Below are positions 60,411 to 64,000 of a stretch of DNA of 64,000 bases, piece by piece. The translations under genes were made by a program, and so were the position numbers. Within the stretch, counting starts at the first letter, position 1, and each line of letters opens with the position of its first letter. A model generated the notes under the pieces. That model saw only the letters and a list, made by a program, of their open reading frames with translations. It was not told the DNA's origin and did not search any database. Origin of the DNA: Sporomusa acidovorans (GTDB lineage: Bacteria > Bacillota > Negativicutes > Sporomusales > Sporomusaceae); assembly GCF_900101845.1 (NCBI RefSeq), contig NZ_FNAM01000005.1, positions 1 through 64,000 of the forward strand, written 5' to 3'.

Positions 60411-61808
60411 TTATTTAACTACGAATTGCACGTTTTTGGTAATGCCTAATTTTTTTAGGCGAACTTGCAGATTCTGCCGGTGAATACCAAGCGCTAATGC
60501 AGCTTTGGTTATGTTACCCTTGCTTGCTGCAAGAGCACGGATAATTAGTTGGCGCTCTATCCCTTCCAATGTCTGGGGCAATGTTTGATTTTGGGCAGTG
60601 GCTGCTTCAACGGTGTGCATAGGTATCAGCGATTGCTTGTGAAAATAATCGGGAAGGTAGGCTGCAGTTAGGGTGGCTTCATTATCATCAAAGAAATTGA
60701 CGGCGTTTTCGAGTACATGACATAACTCACGGACATTTCCCGGCCAGGAATAGTTTTGCAAGGTTTCTTCCAAATCAGTTGAGAGTCTGGTTATTTGTTT
60801 GCCATAAGCCTTGTTAAATTTGCTGATGAAATACCTGGCCAGCAGCAAGATATCCTGCTGACGTTCACGCAAGGGGGGAATATGCAAGTTAACAACCGCT
60901 ACGCGATAAAAAAAATCTTCCCGCATTTTATTTTCAGCCAGTAAATTGTGGCAATCCACATTGGAGGAACTAATGATCCGGCAATTCATAGGTTCCTCCT
61001 GGTTACTGCCAAGGCGGCGGAACTTCTTTTCCTCAAGGATGCGTAGCATTTTAGCCTGCAGCACTAAGCTCATGCTGTTTATCTCATCTAAAAACAAGGT
61101 GCCTCTTCCTGCCTGCTCCAATAATCCGGGTTTATTTTCCGCGCCGGTAAAAGCGCCTTTGGTTGTGCCGAAAATCATACTTTCCAGTAATGTCTCAGGA
61201 ATAGCAGCACAGTTTAAAGCGACAAACGGCTGGGAGTTAGCTGGTCCATAATTATGAATGCTTTGGGCAAAAATTTCTTTGCCGGTACCTGTTTCGCCTG
61301 TTAATAATATGGGGGCCGGACTACAGGCCGCTTTTTTTGCCTTGTTAATGACTGCGGACATTAAGGGGCTCCGGCCGATTAAACAGTCAAAGGTATAGGT
61401 GGTGCCATTTTGCAAGTTAGCGCTGCTCTGACAATAATTGTGCAGTTGCTCTTGCAGTTTATATATTTTGTTAAGTAAATTCGTCATTTCGGTAATGTTC
61501 TTATTAATAGAGCAAACAGCCACAATTTCCCCGTGCTTTTCGATAGGAATGATGGTTGACAGCATATGTACCTCACGGCGATCTACGGTGATGTATTTCG
61601 TATATTTATCAAAGGAGGGCTTGCCTGTGAGGAATACACTGCGCAATTCATCCAGCATATGCTGGCGCTGCGAGGGCTCAAAACGTTCGATTTTATTGTT
61701 AAAAAACAACTCGTCACCCTGTTTGTTAATCACGTAGACAGCATCCTGGATATGATTGGCAATTGTCTGTAAGTACAGTAATGTATCAAAATCAGCCATG
61801 GGTTTCAT
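60411..61808 (-). CDS. PAS-domain sigma-54-dependent activator
   Basis: A 465-residue enhancer-binding protein. An N-terminal PAS domain (about 10-125) precedes the AAA+ core with Walker A GETGTGKE, the contact loop GAFTGA, Walker B LFLDEINSM and a Fis-type helix-turn-helix (ITKAALALGIHRQNLQVRL). It is divergent from the YfcC-type transporter, whose region holds a perfect -24/-12 promoter. The transporter is therefore its probable target. Its close similarity in layout to the 46363-48030 activator suggests they are paralogues. Confidence 0.9.
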   Translation of the reverse strand: MKPMADFDTLLYLQTIANHIQDAVYVINKQGDELFFNNKIERFEPSQRQHMLDELRSVFLTGKPSFDKYTKYITVDRREVHMLSTIIPIEKHGEIVAVCSINKNITEMTNLLNKIYKLQEQLHNYCQSSANLQNGTTYTFDCLIGRSPLMSAVINKAKKAACSPAPILLTGETGTGKEIFAQSIHNYGPANSQPFVALNCAAIPETLLESMIFGTTKGAFTGAENKPGLLEQAGRGTLFLDEINSMSLVLQAKMLRILEEKKFRRLGSNQEEPMNCRIISSSNVDCHNLLAENKMREDFFYRVAVVNLHIPPLRERQQDILLLARYFISKFNKAYGKQITRLSTDLEETLQNYSWPGNVRELCHVLENAVNFFDDNEATLTAAYLPDYFHKQSLIPMHTVEAATAQNQTLPQTLEGIERQLIIRALAASKGNITKAALALGIHRQNLQVRLKKLGITKNVQFVVK

Positions 61809-61858
61809 TCACCGCCTGCTAGCAATTTTTTGTCGGGAAATGATATAGACAAAGCTTC

Positions 61859-61918
61859 GGTGCAACAAATCAATGCGCAAAAAAATGTTGCTATTGATTA
61901 ATTATAATGCTTGCAACA
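61859..61918 (+). promoter_or_regulatory. Candidate activator site: TTGCAACA repeats
   Basis: tgcaaca at 61861, tgttgc (inverse) at 61886 and ttgcaaca at 61911 are spaced about 25 bases apart, roughly 80-130 bases upstream of the -24 element. They are good candidates for the upstream activator site of the divergent PAS regulator. Confidence 0.5.
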
Positions 61919-61994
61919 GAGAATGTGTAGTTCAATTTTAGCAGAGAAGCTAATTAATTCAAGGGGAAAATAATACAAGGTGAATATGGGATTT

Positions 61995-62010
61995 TTGGCA
62001 CGGATTTTGC
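61995..62010 (+). promoter_or_regulatory. Sigma-54 promoter of the YfcC-type transporter
   Basis: TTGGCACG-GATT-TTGC is an almost exact consensus, with GG at 61997-61998 and GC at 62009-62010. The transporter ATG lies about 215 bases downstream, leaving a long untranslated leader without an evident terminator. Confidence 0.9.
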
Positions 62011-62225
62011 GTTAAAGAAGTAATGATTAGAATAGTCTGAAGGTTCAATGACAGGCAATACGAAATGGGAGGAGAGATAGTCATATTAATTATCCGGAAA
62101 ATATTACTGATAAAATGGGGTGAGACGATAAGAAATTAGCAGTAAGGACAAAAATAAAGAAGCCATTTTTTTAATAAAAAACTAACCTTATTTGTTATAA
62201 AACAAAATGCTAAGGAGATAATTAC

Positions 62226-63635
62226 ATGTCGGAGCTGTCAATAAAAAAGAAAAGTAGTCTTGCAGAGCGTTTCAATAATTCCATTGTAATTTTGTTTTCT
62301 ATTTTAGCGTTTATTGCCTTACTATCCTATGTAATTCCTGCGGGAGAATATGATAGGGTTCAAGTTGGCGGACAATTATTAACGAAGGCAGGAAGTTTTC
62401 ATACTATTCCATCCTCGCCGATGACGTTTATGGGTTTTTTCCAGGCTGTTCCCCAGGGAATGCAGGCCGCGTCATCCTTATTGTTTATGATACTTCTTAT
62501 TGGGGGATCCATCAGGATTTTTGACAGTACGGGTGCTATACGTTCTGCACTTGGAAGTTTGATCAATGTATTTGGCAAGGATAAAGGCGGTTGGATTTTA
62601 GCTTCCATTGTCATCTTTTTTGCACTCATTGGTGCTTTTCCCGCCATGTTTGAAGCTACTATTCCCTTTGCGCCCATTTGTGTATCAATAGCACTTGCAT
62701 TAGGCTATGACGTCGTAGTTGGTGTGGCGATAGGATTATTGGGAGTTGCTGTTGGCTGGACGGCTGGACCGACTAACCCGTGGACAGTTGGCATCGGCCA
62801 TAATATTGCTCAACTTCCGTTATTCTCCGGATTTTCCTACAGGTTATTTGTCCTGATTGTATTAGTAGCTATAACCATTGTGTATATATTACGGTACGGT
62901 AACGCAGTAAAAAGTGGCAGAAGAAAAAGCGTTATGGAAGGTATAGACATCTCTGAATTCGATGCTTATAAGTCTTTAGGAGATGACATATTTACCGTAA
63001 GGCATAAACTGATAATACTGACCTTGGCAATAACAATCGGCGTATTACTTTACGGGACATATAACTGGCACTGGCAAATTACAGAAATGTCGGCTATCTA
63101 CATTTTAGGGGGAATTATTGCCGGTCTTATTGGCGGATTCAGTCCAGGTAAAATTGCGGATGAATTTATTGATGGCGGTAAAGCAATATTTATGCCGGCA
63201 ATGGCAGTCGGGCTTGCAAGATCAATCCAGATTATCATGAACAATACCCATATTACCGACACCTTGGTATATTATTTTTCTATCCCTTTGCAGGGGTTGT
63301 CGCCAGCAATTTCTGCGGTGGGCATGTTTATTGTACAATCTCTTCTAACCTTTTTTATTCCGTCGGGAAGTGGACTTGCTATGCTGTCCATGCCAATCAT
63401 GGTTCCTTTATCCGATGTTATTCATTTAAACCGTCAGATTGCTATACTGGCTTTTCAATATGGTGATGGCTTAGCACATCTTTGTTTTCCCACCACCGCA
63501 GTTACGGTGGCATTTATTGCAGTGGGTAAAATTCCCTTCTCAAGATGGCTGAAATTTATAATGCCGTATCTTTATCTGGTATGGGCTTTTGCAGCCATTT
63601 CACTGGTAATTGCAGTGGCTGTAAACTGGTCGTAG
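62226..63635 (+). CDS. YfcC-family transporter
   Basis: A 469-residue membrane protein of the YfcC/arginine-ornithine antiporter-like (DcuC/ArsB-related) group, with about 12 hydrophobic segments. Family-like features are VIPAGEYDR near the start, PAMFEATIPFAPI, GWTAGPTNPWTVGIGHNIAQ and PSGSGLAMLSMPIM. AAGGAGATAATTAC precedes the ATG. Control by a sigma-54 promoter and an adjacent PAS activator suggests induction by an amino acid, dipeptide or dicarboxylate; the substrate is not readable from sequence. Confidence 0.87.
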   Translation: MSELSIKKKSSLAERFNNSIVILFSILAFIALLSYVIPAGEYDRVQVGGQLLTKAGSFHTIPSSPMTFMGFFQAVPQGMQAASSLLFMILLIGGSIRIFDSTGAIRSALGSLINVFGKDKGGWILASIVIFFALIGAFPAMFEATIPFAPICVSIALALGYDVVVGVAIGLLGVAVGWTAGPTNPWTVGIGHNIAQLPLFSGFSYRLFVLIVLVAITIVYILRYGNAVKSGRRKSVMEGIDISEFDAYKSLGDDIFTVRHKLIILTLAITIGVLLYGTYNWHWQITEMSAIYILGGIIAGLIGGFSPGKIADEFIDGGKAIFMPAMAVGLARSIQIIMNNTHITDTLVYYFSIPLQGLSPAISAVGMFIVQSLLTFFIPSGSGLAMLSMPIMVPLSDVIHLNRQIAILAFQYGDGLAHLCFPTTAVTVAFIAVGKIPFSRWLKFIMPYLYLVWAFAAISLVIAVAVNWS

Positions 63636-63740
63636 TGAAGTCTAAGTTCCTTATAAAAATAATGTAAATCGACAATAGGGGATGTAATACAGAGTTGGGG
63701 TTATTTGCACAGTTATTTTACAAAAAGGTGAGGAGAGAAA

Positions 63741-64000
63741 ATGAAAAAGAGTTTCACAATTATGCTTATTACATTGTTAATTATGACCGTAACCGGAACA
63801 GCTTTGGCGATATCTTCCTTTAGTGATGTACCTGAAAATCATTGGGCTTATGATTCGGTAAAAAAATTAGTTAAAGCCGGATTGGTTGAAGGTTATGATG
63901 ATAATACTTTCCGTGGTGACAGGGCGATGAGCCGTTATGAGTTTGCCATTATGATTGATAAGGCAATGCAACGCTATGAAACAGCTGATGATACTAATAA
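63741..64000 (+). CDS. SLH-domain exported protein, probable OmpM-type porin (partial)
   Basis: Only the first 86 codons lie in the window. A signal peptide (KKSFTIMLITLLIMTVTGTALA) is followed at once by one SLH domain (FSDVPENHWAYDSVKKLV..GLVEGYDDNTFRGDRAMSRYEF). An SLH domain directly after the signal peptide, then a beta-barrel, is the layout of OmpM porins that anchor the outer membrane to peptidoglycan in Negativicutes. The barrel part is beyond the edge, so the porin call is inferred. GAGGAGAG precedes the ATG. Confidence 0.75.
   Translation, partial: MKKSFTIMLITLLIMTVTGTALAISSFSDVPENHWAYDSVKKLVKAGLVEGYDDNTFRGDRAMSRYEFAIMIDKAMQRYETADDTN

Overview
The window looks like a chromosomal segment of an anaerobic Firmicute, most likely a diderm Negativicute of the Sporomusaceae type. 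The evidence is mixed. It has HutP-type antiterminators, strong AGGAGG ribosome-binding sites, frequent GTG/TTG starts, several sigma-54 regulators, an Etf/FixCX-linked acyl-CoA operon, and at the right edge the start of an exported SLH-domain protein resembling the OmpM porins that tether the Negativicute outer membrane. No rRNA, tRNA or CRISPR array was seen.

Layout. (1) 1-3000: an IS21-family element with a frameshifted istA, an intact istB, 30-bp direct repeats and an IS1182-like transposase scrap. (2) 3081-3746: two divergent XRE-type regulators. (3) 4052-9559: a strikingly GC-rich sugar-acid cassette (IlvD/Edd dehydratase, DapA-family aldolase, MFS permease, MmsA-type dehydrogenase). 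It is followed by a scrap of hydroxypyruvate isomerase and an IS200/IS605 right-end (omega-RNA-like) remnant, so it was probably acquired. (4) 10061-23058: a CBS-PAS-PAS sigma-54 activator, flanked on both sides by copies of a ~110-bp UAS plus -24/-12 promoter module, followed by a long acyl-CoA operon (CoA transferases, unknown membrane protein, MaoC and crotonase hydratases, acyl-CoA dehydrogenase, EtfBA, FixC, FixX). (5) 23184-29528: a soluble chemotaxis-type transducer, an M48 protease, a nitroreductase scrap, a Bcr/CflA efflux pump behind a truncated MarR gene, an M20 peptidase and an LD-carboxypeptidase. (6) 29678-35169: an oppBCDFA peptide importer in line with those peptidases. (7) 35400-37949: a DD-carboxypeptidase and a B12-binding/radical-SAM-like protein with no recognisable CxxxCxxC motif.

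(8) 38398-60355 is a histidine-utilisation supercluster. Its first unit holds an amino acid permease, hutP1, a canonical hutH and hutP2; leaders contain NAG-N4-NAG-type HutP sites next to intrinsic terminators. A giant SARP-AAA-TPR regulator and a PAS sigma-54 activator come next. The second unit starts at an excellent -24/-12 promoter and holds hutH2, an SSS symporter, a small membrane protein, an unknown protein, hutH3, hutU, hutI, a glutamate formimidoyltransferase, a cyclodeaminase and a formimidoylglutamase. The standard path histidine, urocanate, imidazolonepropionate, formiminoglutamate, formimino-THF, methenyl-THF would feed one-carbon metabolism. (9) 60411-63635: a divergent PAS sigma-54 activator and a YfcC-type transporter with its own -24/-12 promoter.

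The most unusual content is in the second hut unit. HutH2 and HutH3 keep the histidase/PAL fold signatures and the sequence GSVG, but the Ala-Ser-Gly tripeptide that forms the MIO electrophile is exactly missing in both. They travel with a dedicated symporter and an unrecognised protein, so they may be a non-MIO enzyme system or a regulatory/binding pair. That is inference and needs biochemical testing.
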